Assembly: GCA_027297485.1 (NCBI GenBank)
Contig: JAPUHZ010000342.1
Location: forward strand, 1 to 22,879
Reading direction: 5' to 3'
Origin: Deltaproteobacteria bacterium
GTDB taxonomy: Bacteria; Desulfobacterota_B; Binatia; UBA9968
Length of the DNA stretch: 22,879 bases
The notes below the pieces were generated by a model. It searched no databases. It had not been told where the DNA came from and saw nothing but the letters and a program-made list of their open reading frames with translations. This document shows positions 1-8,356 of this stretch, in pieces; the first letter of the stretch is position 1; every line of letters begins with the position of its first letter. The translations under genes were made by a program, and so were the position numbers.

Positions 1-154
1 GGGCCGCCACCCCTACCCCTTCACGTGATTATTCCTACCGTTTGGGCCTGCACCAAGCCTCACGTTCGGTTCCCTCGTCCTTCAGTCTCCTTCCCCTCGG
101 AATAGCCTCAATGTAACAAATTTAAATACGTTTGTATTAGAAAGGAGTTCCAGC

Positions 155-547
155 TTACTCGACACCCACCTTACGGGCGTCGTGGATCTCTAGGGCATTG
201 CCGTCAGGGTCGTGGAAATAGGCGGATTTTCCCTGGAAGGTGCCGTCCTGGCGGTCTTCGATATCGAGAATTTCCACACCGCTTTGCTTTAGAAACTCCA
301 CCGATCGGTCAAAGTCCTCCGCAGCCACCTTGAAGGCATGGTGGATGGTGTGGTCCCCTTCGGTGTTGGGCTTGATGGGGGTTTTACTCTTTCCCAACAC
401 TAGATAATCATTCCCGCATTTGAGGAAGACCATGCGGGGGTTTTTGCGCAGGACGCGCATGCCTAGGAACTCGCTATAAAACTTTTCGCTTCGTCCGAGA
501 TCAGTTACCGGGATCGTGAAGTGAACCACCCCTTGAGTTTTAATCAT
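155..547 (-). CDS. VOC (glyoxalase/bleomycin-resistance fold) family protein
   Basis: A 130-residue protein of the vicinal oxygen chelate superfamily, the small metal-dependent fold shared by glyoxalase I, extradiol dioxygenases and fosfomycin or bleomycin resistance proteins. Two beta-alpha-beta modules are visible. The first runs from VVHFTIPV through LGRSEKFYSEFLGM and the second from HHAFKV to DPDGNALEIHD. The His of VVHF, the His of IHHAF and the Glu of ALEIHD sit where family metal ligands lie. I chose the ATG at 547 because an AGGAGGG ribosome site lies just upstream. A longer reading to 607 would run through the promoter. It is divergent from thiD with no evident functional link. The substrate cannot be predicted from sequence; dioxygenase, isomerase and resistance roles all remain possible. 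Confidence 0.85.
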   Translation of the reverse strand: MIKTQGVVHFTIPVTDLGRSEKFYSEFLGMRVLRKNPRMVFLKCGNDYLVLGKSKTPIKPNTEGDHTIHHAFKVAAEDFDRSVEFLKQSGVEILDIEDRQDGTFQGKSAYFHDPDGNALEIHDARKVGVE

Positions 548-577
548 AACGGCCCTCCTGATCGCTCTTTTGGATAA

Positions 578-607
578 GGTATATGACCAGAGATTGGCCC
601 CAGTCAA
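578..607 (-). promoter_or_regulatory. Sigma70-type promoter of the VOC gene
   Basis: On the minus strand a -35 TTGACT (602-607) is followed after 18 bases by TATACC (578-583), or after 17 by ATATAC. This gives a leader of about 25 bases that contains the AGGAGGG site before the ATG at 547. It supports the shorter gene start. Confidence 0.5.
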
Positions 608-651
608 GGGGCATAAAAACCGGATGAACTGCGACGAAACCTCTGGTAGGA

Positions 652-657
652 TACAAT
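652..657 (+). promoter_or_regulatory. Possible -10 element abutting the thiD start
   Basis: TACAAT (5 of 6 to TATAAT) ends one base before the ATGATG of thiD. A start point 6-7 bases downstream would fall on the second ATG, giving a leaderless mRNA. The -35 partner at 17 bases (CTGCGA) is poor, so this is tentative. Confidence 0.3.
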
Positions 658-658
658 C

Positions 659-1462
659 ATGATGAAAGCCGTTTACAAAGCTCTCACCATTGCCGGTTCA
701 GACTCGGGTGCCGGCGCCGGGATTCAGGCGGATATCAAGACCTTTGCTGCCCTTGGAGTTTACGGAACTTCCGTCATTACGGCTATCACAGCACAAAACA
801 CCCTCGGGGTAACTCAGATCCTGGAGCTGCCGGTGGATCTTATCGCAGCCCAGATCGATGCGGTGGTCCAAGATATAGGAACCCATGCCCTCAAGACCGG
901 CATGCTCGCCAACTCGACCATTATTGAGGTGGTCGCAGAGAAGATTCGGGAACATTGTTTGCAAAACCTGGTTGTAGATCCGGTCATGGTAGCTAAGGGA
1001 GGAGATCTTCTCTTACGCCGCGAGGGAATCGAGATCCTGCGTTCTAAACTTATCCCTCTAGCGACGGTAGTCACTCCCAATCTGCCTGAGGCAGAGCAGT
1101 TGACTGGTGTTCAGGGGACGAATTCCAAAGAGATTAAAGAGGCCGCAAGGCGGATTATCGCTATGGGAGCGAGAAGCGTTGTCATCAAAGGAGGTCACCG
1201 AAGAGGCCCGGCAACGGATATCTTCTACGACGGAAAAAAGTTCCGGGAGATCAGCGCCCCTCGAGTTCGCACCCCCCACACCCACGGAACGGGCTGCACC
1301 TTTTCCGCGGCTATTGCCGCCAGTTTGGCCAAGGGAGAGAAGCCGGAAAAAGCGGTTGTCCAGGCGAAGCGGTATATTACCCAGGCAATCCGTAAAGGTT
1401 TTGCCATAGGCTCCGGACAAAGTCCCGTCCATCATTTTTATCATTTTTGGGCAAAAGATTAA
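659..1462 (+). CDS. thiD: Hydroxymethylpyrimidine / phosphomethylpyrimidine kinase ThiD
   Basis: A cytoplasmic ribokinase-fold enzyme of thiamine biosynthesis. It phosphorylates HMP and then HMP-phosphate, using ATP, to HMP-diphosphate, the pyrimidine partner used by thiamine-phosphate synthase. The 267 residues match the usual length. The N-terminal TIAGSDSGAGAGIQADIKTF block (about 10-29) is the ThiD pyrimidine-binding signature. DPVMVAKGG (about 107-115) and the anion-hole/catalytic GTGC (210-213) are intact. Two ATGs lie in tandem at 659 and 662, and upstream there is only a weak TAGGA and a TACAAT element. It is the only plus-strand gene in the first 10 kb, converges on pyrF across 54 bases, and is not in a thi operon. 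A fused ThiE domain is absent, so it is the stand-alone kinase. Confidence in the family is high. Confidence 0.95.
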   Translation: MMKAVYKALTIAGSDSGAGAGIQADIKTFAALGVYGTSVITAITAQNTLGVTQILELPVDLIAAQIDAVVQDIGTHALKTGMLANSTIIEVVAEKIREHCLQNLVVDPVMVAKGGDLLLRREGIEILRSKLIPLATVVTPNLPEAEQLTGVQGTNSKEIKEAARRIIAMGARSVVIKGGHRRGPATDIFYDGKKFREISAPRVRTPHTHGTGCTFSAAIAASLAKGEKPEKAVVQAKRYITQAIRKGFAIGSGQSPVHHFYHFWAKD

Positions 1463-1516
1463 CCCAGAGGGGCCGCGTAGTCGGGGCAAGATTGAACCCT
1501 GTGGCGAGAGATTATC

Positions 1517-2281
1517 TTAAGAGGCCGTTGCGTTGCTGCGGTCCATTTCGGAGACCATCTCTCGTACCACGCTTAGAGGGTCCTTGGCCTCGATAATCGG
1601 TCGCCCCACCACGACATAGTCGACCCCCGCACGGACTGCCTCCTTGGGGGTCATCACCTTCCTCTGATCGTTACGCTTCCCCCTCTGGGCTCGTATCGCA
1701 GGGGAGACGATGATAAAGCGACGACCGCAAGCTGCGCGAATTTCGGCCACCTCATGAGGAGCAGCCACGACCCCGTCCATATCTGCCTCCAGGGTCAAAA
1801 GCGCTAGGCGGACCACCTGATCAGTGACCTCTCCATCCACACCCAGCTTTTCTAGGTCTCTTTTGTTAAGGCTGGTCAGAACAGTTACTGCCAACATGAT
1901 GGGTCGCCTCAGCGGCTCCTGCCGACAGACCCGGCGCACCTCTCTAACAGTTTGACGCATCATCGCCAGACTCCCGGAGGCGTGGACATTAAACATTTTG
2001 ACTCCTAGACGGGTCGCCACAATCGCCGCTTTTGCCACAGTGCTAGGGATATCGTGAAATTTGAGGTCTAAAAAAACTTCACCCCCCATTTTTTGTATCA
2101 GTTTTACCGCCGGGGGCCCGGCGTGGGTAAAGAGTTGCTTGCCGACCTTGAACATCCCCACCTCACCGGCTAGGAGCCCGACCAGCGCCCTCACCCGCTC
2201 TAAATCATCCACATCGAGAGCGGTTGATCCTCGCTCTCGCATGGAGCCGGGGGAACGAACAAGCTGGAGATTCGACGCCAT
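1517..2281 (-). CDS. pyrF: Orotidine 5'-phosphate decarboxylase PyrF
   Basis: Last step of de novo UMP synthesis: decarboxylates OMP to UMP, acting as a TIM-barrel dimer in the cytoplasm. The catalytic D-x-K-x-x-D set is present in DLKFHDIP (D72, K74, D77, counting from the first Met). FKVGKQLF (strand 2 lysine), PAIRAQRG and the phosphate-binding DYVVVGRPI near the C-terminus are also present. From 2281 the protein is 254 aa; from an internal ATG at 2242 it would be 241 aa, nearer the family norm, but neither start has a good ribosome site. I kept 2281 because it lies 3 bases after the proS stop, suiting coupled translation. The first strand reads RGSTALDVDD where most homologues have a hydrophobic run such as LIVALDVD. 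It is third in the ispG-proS-pyrF operon. Confidence 0.93.
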   Translation of the reverse strand: MASNLQLVRSPGSMRERGSTALDVDDLERVRALVGLLAGEVGMFKVGKQLFTHAGPPAVKLIQKMGGEVFLDLKFHDIPSTVAKAAIVATRLGVKMFNVHASGSLAMMRQTVREVRRVCRQEPLRRPIMLAVTVLTSLNKRDLEKLGVDGEVTDQVVRLALLTLEADMDGVVAAPHEVAEIRAACGRRFIIVSPAIRAQRGKRNDQRKVMTPKEAVRAGVDYVVVGRPIIEAKDPLSVVREMVSEMDRSNATAS

Positions 2282-2284
2282 TCT

Positions 2285-4012
2285 TTAGACTCTGAGTGCC
2301 TCTGTAACCAAGGCCTGTATTTTCTGTCTGGCCTCGCGCACCGGTATCTCCTCAGTCCTCCCCTCCCGCCGCCAGCGCACCTCCACACAACCCCTATCCA
2401 GTCCCTTTTTGCCAATCGTGACCCGCAAGGGGACCCCAATAAGGTCGGCATCCTTGAACTTGACCCCCGGCCGCTCATCCCGATCATCGAGGAGGATCTC
2501 AATCCCGCGCTTTAAAAGCTCCTTGTAAAGGTCTTTGGTTACTTCTCGAATGCTCTTCTCCTTGTAATTGATCGGAAGGAGCAGGACATGAAAGGGGGCG
2601 ATGGAAAAAGGCCAGATGATCCCGTTGGAGTCGTGATTTTGCTCAACGGCTGCGGCGAGCAGTCGGGTGATACCGATCCCATAACAGCCCATTTCAATCG
2701 GCCGCTCCCGCCCCTCAGCATCAAGGTAGGTGGCGCCCATAGACTCACTGTACTTTTTTCCTAGGTAGAAGACCTGGCCCACCTCTATGCCACGGTAACA
2801 ATCGAGAGAGCCCTGATCGCATCGAGGACAGAGGTCTCCTGCCACCGTCATCCGAAGATCAGCAAAAGTGGAGGGTGTGAAATCCCGCTCCTGATCCACC
2901 TCCACAAAGTGGGCATTGGTTTCATTGGCGCCTGTGACTGCTCCGCGCATCCCCTGGATAGCCTGATCCGCCACGACCCGGAGTCCGAGTCCAATCGGCC
3001 CCAAAAAGCCAGGCGTGACATGCGTGGCCCTCTCCACTTCAACTTCATCTGCCAGGGCCACTTCCCGACAACTCAAACTTGAGAGGAGTTTTGATTCATT
3101 GATCTCATGATCTCCGCGTACCAAAACGGCCACCAGCTCTGCGTCATCCATTTTGTAGACTAATGTTTTAATGAATCTCTCCTCAGGAAGGGCTAGAAAA
3201 TGAGACACATCAGCTACGCTTTTCTTTCCCGGAGTAGCAACCTTTTTTAAGGGCGGTGAGGGCTCCTTCAGATCGCGCCCCAGAGGCCTCTGCGCTTTGA
3301 CCTCGGCTTTCTGTATATTGGCCGCATAGTCACAGCTATTGCAGCTTACCAGGGCATCCTCCCCGGAATCGGTCAGCACATGAAACTCATGAGAGAGGGT
3401 CCCACCGATAGCGCCCGTATACGCCTCCACCGGACGAAACCGAAGACCGCAGCGGGTGAAGATCCTTTTATAGGTCTGGAACATATTTTCATATTCGCGC
3501 CGACAGTCGTCTATATCCGTGTGGAAGCTATAGGCATCCTTCATGATGAACTCTCGACTCCGCATGAGACCAAAGCGCGGACGCACCTCATCGCGGAACT
3601 TGGTTTGAATTTGGTACAGATTAAAAGGGAGCTCGCGGTAAGAGCGCACCACCCGGCGGACCAGGTCCGTAATCACCTCCTCGTGCGTGGGTCCAAGGCA
3701 AAAATCCCTCTCGTGGCGGTCCTTAAAACGGAAAAGCTCTTTGCCGTAGACCTCCCAGCGGCCGCTATCCTGCCACAGCTCGGCAGGCGAGACGATCGGC
3801 AGCAAAAGCTCCTGCGCCCCGGCCCGATCCATTTCCTCTCTTACAATTGTTTCGATCTTTCGAATGACCTTCAGTGCCAAGGGAAGGTAGTCATAGATTC
3901 CCCGGCTTACCTGACGGATTATTCCGGCGCGGACCAAGAGTTTGTGACTGATCACCTCTGCGTCAGCGGGATCCTCTTTAAGCGTGGGGATAAAAGTAGT
4001 GCTCCAGCGCAC
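2285..4012 (-). CDS. proS: Prolyl-tRNA synthetase ProS, bacterial type with editing insert
   Basis: Class II aminoacyl-tRNA synthetase that charges tRNA-Pro. At 575 aa it is the long bacterial form. Class II motif 1 (around LPIVSPAELW, 71-80), motif 2 (FRDEVRPRFGLMRSREF, 139-155) and motif 3 (GCYGIGITRLL, 442-452) are all visible. Between motifs 2 and 3, about 225-390, lies the INS/YbaK-type editing domain that clears Ala-tRNA-Pro. Paired cysteines (CNSC at 224-227 and CPRC at 395-398) flank it. The anticodon-binding domain follows from about 475. The start is GTG at 4012, fitting the conserved N-terminus MRWSTTFIPTLKE; no ribosome site is evident. It lies 37 bases after ispG and is read from the same promoter. 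Confidence 0.97.
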   Translation of the reverse strand: MRWSTTFIPTLKEDPADAEVISHKLLVRAGIIRQVSRGIYDYLPLALKVIRKIETIVREEMDRAGAQELLLPIVSPAELWQDSGRWEVYGKELFRFKDRHERDFCLGPTHEEVITDLVRRVVRSYRELPFNLYQIQTKFRDEVRPRFGLMRSREFIMKDAYSFHTDIDDCRREYENMFQTYKRIFTRCGLRFRPVEAYTGAIGGTLSHEFHVLTDSGEDALVSCNSCDYAANIQKAEVKAQRPLGRDLKEPSPPLKKVATPGKKSVADVSHFLALPEERFIKTLVYKMDDAELVAVLVRGDHEINESKLLSSLSCREVALADEVEVERATHVTPGFLGPIGLGLRVVADQAIQGMRGAVTGANETNAHFVEVDQERDFTPSTFADLRMTVAGDLCPRCDQGSLDCYRGIEVGQVFYLGKKYSESMGATYLDAEGRERPIEMGCYGIGITRLLAAAVEQNHDSNGIIWPFSIAPFHVLLLPINYKEKSIREVTKDLYKELLKRGIEILLDDRDERPGVKFKDADLIGVPLRVTIGKKGLDRGCVEVRWRREGRTEEIPVREARQKIQALVTEALRV

Positions 4013-4049
4013 GGTTTTCTCTAGGGTGGAAAGCCGAGTAAGGAAACGG

Positions 4050-5147
4050 CTAATCGTCCACAGCCGCTGCTTTCTCTGCTTCTTTTTCGACCACGAGCCT
4101 CTCCACCTCCTCCATCAGGGCCTCTACGATCTGGGCCTCCGGGACTTTCCGGATCACTTCCCCTTTTTTAAAGATGAGGCCGATTCCCTTTCCTCCGGCG
4201 ACACCGAGGTCGGCAGCGCGCGCCTCCCCCGGACCGTTCACCTCACAACCCATGACGGCTACATGGATATCCTTATTTCTAAAGGGGACCAAACGTTGTT
4301 CCACCTCCTTGGCCAAGCCAACGAGGTCGACATCCGCACGACCGCAGGAGGGACAAGCGACAAAGGTCAGCCCCTCGCGGCGCAGGCCGAGGGATTTCAG
4401 GATCTCTAGCCCCGCACGCACCTCTTCGACCGGATCGGCCGCCAGGGAGACGCGAATCGTGTCGCCGATACCTTCTGCAAGAAGCGTCCCGATCCCGACA
4501 GAGGATTTAATCGTCCCCACCGTGGAGGTGCCGGCCTCGGTCACACCCAGGTGAAAAGGGTAATCAACCTTGTCAGCCAGCAGCCGGTAAGCTTCAATCA
4601 TCATAAGGGGATCCGATGATTTAAGTGAGAGCTTGATTTCGCTATAGCCTAGATCTTCCAAAATGCGGATGTGGCGCAGCCCGCTTTCAACCATCCCTTC
4701 GGCCGTGGGGCCATCAAACTTCTTCAAGAGATCCTTCTCTAGGGATCCCGCGTTGACCCCAATACGGATAGGGATCTTGCGCTCAGAGGCGACCTTGATG
4801 ACCTCCTCTATGCACCAGCGGGCGCCGATATTGCCGGGATTGAGGCGCAGACCGTCTACCCCCTGTTCCAAGGCGATGAGGGCGAGTTTGTAGTTGAAGT
4901 GGATATCGGCGACCAGCGGGATGCGGATCTGTCTTCTAATCTCCTGGAGCCGTTCTGCGGCCTCCCGAACCGGCACCGCGACCCTTACAATATCACAACC
5001 TGCCGCCTCCAAAGCCCATATCTGCTCTACGGTGGCTTCCACATTACGGGTGTCCGTCTTGGTCATCGATTGGACCGAAATCAGGGCATCCCCCCCTATT
5101 TCGACATTGCCAACCTGGATTTGCCTCGTCTTACGCCGTTTCAGCAC
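4050..5147 (-). CDS. ispG: 4-hydroxy-3-methylbut-2-enyl diphosphate synthase IspG (GcpE)
   Basis: Penultimate enzyme of the MEP isoprenoid pathway. It reductively converts MEcPP to HMBPP with a [4Fe-4S] cluster. The 365 aa match the compact bacterial form without the plant/chlamydial insert. The N-terminal TIM-barrel half carries VQSMTKTDT and ADIHFNYKLAL. The C-terminal cluster domain has C265 and C268 (VACPSCGR), C301 (VMGCEVNGPGEA) and the cluster-ligand Glu308. The start is GTG at 5147, giving the usual RRKTRQIQVGNV N-terminus. There is no ribosome site; instead the predicted transcription start sits on the GTG. The acidic/Ala-rich tail after about residue 350 is probably dispensable. It heads the operon with proS and pyrF. 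Confidence 0.97.
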   Translation of the reverse strand: MLKRRKTRQIQVGNVEIGGDALISVQSMTKTDTRNVEATVEQIWALEAAGCDIVRVAVPVREAAERLQEIRRQIRIPLVADIHFNYKLALIALEQGVDGLRLNPGNIGARWCIEEVIKVASERKIPIRIGVNAGSLEKDLLKKFDGPTAEGMVESGLRHIRILEDLGYSEIKLSLKSSDPLMMIEAYRLLADKVDYPFHLGVTEAGTSTVGTIKSSVGIGTLLAEGIGDTIRVSLAADPVEEVRAGLEILKSLGLRREGLTFVACPSCGRADVDLVGLAKEVEQRLVPFRNKDIHVAVMGCEVNGPGEARAADLGVAGGKGIGLIFKKGEVIRKVPEAQIVEALMEEVERLVVEKEAEKAAAVDD

Positions 5148-5153
5148 GATTTT

Positions 5154-5182
5154 ACTATAATAGACGAACCGAAGGGTTTCAA
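5154..5182 (-). promoter_or_regulatory. Promoter of ispG-proS-pyrF, leaderless geometry
   Basis: Minus-strand -35 TTGAAA (5177-5182), 17-base spacer, -10 TATAGT (5154-5159). The expected start point, about 7 bases past the -10, is 5147, the first base of the ispG GTG. The absence of a Shine-Dalgarno sequence fits a leaderless transcript. Confidence 0.6.
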
Positions 5183-5278
5183 CAATAGCTTCAGGCTGAA
5201 CCCAATGAGGTCACGAAGTCGTAAGGACTACTTAGGAGAGCCGGTGTATCCATTCCCGGGACCTTCAATGATGAGGGT

Positions 5279-8200
5279 CTAGGCGTGCGGCTGGATTCCG
5301 ACCAGGCGCCTAAGAGCAGTTGCAAGGTCGTCCACCATTGCATACAGGCAGGGGATGAGGATCAGCGTGAGGATGGTGGCGAAGGAGAGACCCCAGACCA
5401 CAGAAATGGCCATAGGAGAGAGGAACTTGGCTTGTCCCGTGGCGAAAAAGGCCAGGGGGATCAGGCCACCCACCGTGGTGACCGTAGTGAGCAGGACCGG
5501 CCTGAGCCGCATCACACCGGAAGCCAGGATCGCGTCGTCTCGCGGCGACCCTCCTTTCCGGGCGCGGTTGATAAAATCCACTAGGATCAGCGAATCGTTA
5601 ACCACGACCCCGGCAAGCGCGATCAGACCCATAATAGAAAGGAAGCTCAACGGTTCTTTCATGATTAGGTGTCCGATGACTACGCCATCCAGGGCAAAGG
5701 GGATGGCGGCCATGACAATGAAAGGCTGGATGAACGACTTGAAGAGCGAGCCTAGGATAAAATAGATCAACAGAAGGGCGATCACTGAGATCTGCGGCAG
5801 CGATGCCAGCGATTCTTCAAACTCCTGTCGTTCTCCTTTGACGATGACCCGATAGCCGGGAATGCGACTGCTACCATCTCCAAACTCCCGCTTCAACCTC
5901 TCGGTAATCTGGAAGACGTTAGCCACCCGGGTATCCACATCGGCCAAGACGGTAATGGCACGCTTCTGGTCATCCCGCCGGATCTTGCTTGTGCCAACAG
6001 CGGTATCCAGGTGGGCAACGTCCCGTAGAAACACGCGCTGTCCCGAGGGCAGCGTGAGTTTCATCCTCGCCACGGTCTCTAGCCTTCCTCGAACCGCCTG
6101 GGGAAATCGAATAACAATAGGCACATCCTCATCCCGCCGCTGGATGGTTGAGGCCTCTACGCCCAGGAATCCCTGCTGAACCTGCCGCGCAATCTGACCC
6201 AGGTCCAGTCCCAGGGCTCGAGCCTCAGGCCGCAGGGTAATCTGCAGTTCCTCTTTTCCCTCTGTAAAGTCATTTCGAACGTCTTGCACCCCAGGAATCC
6301 CTTGCAGAAACCCCTCTATTTCGTTCGCCAATTTGCGCAGGACATGAATTTTGTTCCCTACAACCCGTGCCTCAATGGCTGGCCCCCCGGGGCCGGCCTG
6401 GAGACTTAGAAATTGGATCTTCGTAATACCCGGGATTTGCGCCATGCCGGCGCGGAGTTCCACGATGACATCCTCCACATTGCGCTGCCGGTCCTCCTCA
6501 AGCTCCACCATTAGTTGTCCTAGATTGGGCCCGCGCTCGGCCCGGTGCACGTCCAGGAAGATGATCCCAATGTTGGTTGCCAGCGACTTGATTTCGCCGG
6601 CAGGTAATCCAAGCACCACTTGCTCGGCCTGCTTGGCTATCTTTAGTGTGTCCTCGATCTTGGACCCTGGAGAGGTTTCGAAGTTGACGAAGAACTGGGA
6701 GGACTCAAACTCGCGAAAGAGGACGAACGGGATTCGGTAATGAGCCACAGCCCCCAGTAGCATAGTGACGCAAAGGAGGAGTGCGGCGGTTACATAGCGC
6801 CATCTCAGCGCCATAGCTAGCAGTTTCTCGTAGAGAGTCCTGACCCGTGCTAGCCAGGGCATTTCCCGACGGCGAAGCCGCTGAGCGTAAGCCGGGGTAA
6901 TAATATCGGTCAGGTGGGAGGGGAGGACCAAAAGCACCTCCAATAGTGAAGCCATTAGGGCAAAGCTCACTACAATCGGGATAGGCGCCAGGAAAACCCC
7001 CATGGTCCCGGGAAGCATCAAGAGCGGCACGAATGCCGCCACCGTGGTAACGACTGTCGCCACTACTGGCCAGGCTACCTCCACCGTACCCTTGATGGCC
7101 GCTTGCTGTGAATCCATCCCGCCTTCCACGTAGCGGTAGACGTTCTCGGTCACAATGACAGCATCGTCAACTAAGAGACCCAGGACCAGGATCAGGCCAA
7201 AGAGAGAGACCATATTCAGGCTGATCCCATACGCCGACATAAAGACGATCCCTCCAAGCATGGCAAAAGGAATCCCAAGCCCGGTTAGCAAGGCGATCCG
7301 GGTCCGCACGAAGAGCCATAGGGTAGTCAGGACGATAATGAGTCCGATGATGCCACTCCAGCGCAGTGTGTTCAGCCGGTTTTGGATAAAGACCGAAAAA
7401 TCGTTGTACAGCCCGATCTCCACAGTCCCCGGTAACCGCCCCCGGAGCTCTTCCACTAGGGTTCGGACTCGCCTTGCTATGTCAATGGCATCTCCTTGAC
7501 GTTCCTTGGAGACCACCAGGTTAATGGCCGAGCGTCCGTTAAAGCGCCCCATCGTTGTGGCATCTTTGAAAGTCTCCCGGACCGTTGCGACGTCTCCCAC
7601 GGTTAAGGGGTGGCCGACTTGCTTGGCCCGTAGAATGATTCGTTCAATATCACGTACCCCTTCGGCTTCACCCAGAGTCCGTAAAAGGATCTCTCCGCGG
7701 GCGGTCTTCAAGGTTCCCCCAGGGACATTCTGGTTGTGGTTGGCGATAGCCGTCTTGAGATCATCCAGGCTCAGGCGGTACTGGTCGAGCCGTTCGGGCT
7801 CCACCTCGACCCAGATCTGTCGCTCGCGGATCCCCAGGATAATGACGGCGGCGACTCCCCGGAGCCGACGCAGGTCGTCCCGGAGATCCTTGGCCATCTC
7901 CCTAAGCGTTGCCTCGTCTATTTCGCCAGCCAACGACACAGTGATCACCGGGAAGGCGGACTTCACCTCATTAACCTGAGGTTCCTCGGCCTCTTCTGGT
8001 AAGTCAGTGACATGGTCCAGGGCCGCTCGGACATCACTTAGGGCGCGACTCATGTCCGTATCCGGTTGGAACTTAAGGAGGATCTCTGATCGTCCCTCCT
8101 GCGAGACCGACAAAAGCTCCTCTAAGTCACCGATATTCGCTGCCTCCTCTTCAATCTTCGCCGTTATGAGCTTCTCCACTTCCACAGGGGAGGCCCCCGG

Positions 8201-8356
8201 GTATTCAGTAACGACCCGGACCGCCTGGCGGGAAAATTCGGGGAACATCTCCCGGGGCATCCGGAGGTAGGTCACTACCCCTATCCCTAGCACAAGGAGG
8301 GTGAGCAGGTTCACCAAGACCCGGTTCTGGACAGAGAACTCCACCAGTCTTCTCAT
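5279..8356 (-). CDS. RND-family (HAE/AcrB-like) efflux pump, inner-membrane subunit
   Basis: A 1025-residue resistance-nodulation-division transporter that would export substrates from the periplasm or inner membrane in exchange for protons. It has the duplicated RND layout: TM1 (about 13-30), a large periplasmic loop starting MPREMFPE (33-40), TM2-6 from about 333, then a second half starting after about 520. The TM4 proton-relay pair D397-D398 (GLLVDDAVIVTENV) matches AcrB Asp407/408. At the TM10 position of AcrB Lys940 the sequence is VVVNDSLILVDF with Asn920 instead. This variant is common in uncharacterised COG0841 pumps (from memory) but means the relay differs from AcrB. Its ATG overlaps the adaptor stop by 4 bases. 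No outer-membrane channel gene is present, so a TolC-like partner must be elsewhere. Drug, solvent and lipid substrates are all possible. Confidence 0.95.
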   Translation of the reverse strand: MRRLVEFSVQNRVLVNLLTLLVLGIGVVTYLRMPREMFPEFSRQAVRVVTEYPGASPVEVEKLITAKIEEEAANIGDLEELLSVSQEGRSEILLKFQPDTDMSRALSDVRAALDHVTDLPEEAEEPQVNEVKSAFPVITVSLAGEIDEATLREMAKDLRDDLRRLRGVAAVIILGIRERQIWVEVEPERLDQYRLSLDDLKTAIANHNQNVPGGTLKTARGEILLRTLGEAEGVRDIERIILRAKQVGHPLTVGDVATVRETFKDATTMGRFNGRSAINLVVSKERQGDAIDIARRVRTLVEELRGRLPGTVEIGLYNDFSVFIQNRLNTLRWSGIIGLIIVLTTLWLFVRTRIALLTGLGIPFAMLGGIVFMSAYGISLNMVSLFGLILVLGLLVDDAVIVTENVYRYVEGGMDSQQAAIKGTVEVAWPVVATVVTTVAAFVPLLMLPGTMGVFLAPIPIVVSFALMASLLEVLLVLPSHLTDIITPAYAQRLRRREMPWLARVRTLYEKLLAMALRWRYVTAALLLCVTMLLGAVAHYRIPFVLFREFESSQFFVNFETSPGSKIEDTLKIAKQAEQVVLGLPAGEIKSLATNIGIIFLDVHRAERGPNLGQLMVELEEDRQRNVEDVIVELRAGMAQIPGITKIQFLSLQAGPGGPAIEARVVGNKIHVLRKLANEIEGFLQGIPGVQDVRNDFTEGKEELQITLRPEARALGLDLGQIARQVQQGFLGVEASTIQRRDEDVPIVIRFPQAVRGRLETVARMKLTLPSGQRVFLRDVAHLDTAVGTSKIRRDDQKRAITVLADVDTRVANVFQITERLKREFGDGSSRIPGYRVIVKGERQEFEESLASLPQISVIALLLIYFILGSLFKSFIQPFIVMAAIPFALDGVVIGHLIMKEPLSFLSIMGLIALAGVVVNDSLILVDFINRARKGGSPRDDAILASGVMRLRPVLLTTVTTVGGLIPLAFFATGQAKFLSPMAISVVWGLSFATILTLILIPCLYAMVDDLATALRRLVGIQPHA

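Noticed and set aside
1..105. Open plus-strand frame from the first base, Pro-rich, ending in TAG near 103-105
   Set aside because: Composition is not protein-like and nothing is recognised; it is too short to call a gene tail. The rest up to 154 also shows no feature beyond a weak AATAC/GTATT inverted repeat.
1478..1500. GTTCAATC-like sequence suggesting a tRNA T-arm on the minus strand
   Set aside because: The flanking bases do not form a T-stem and no acceptor or anticodon arm fits.
1463..1516. Possible bidirectional terminator between thiD and pyrF
   Set aside because: No stable stem with a following T-run could be found on either strand.
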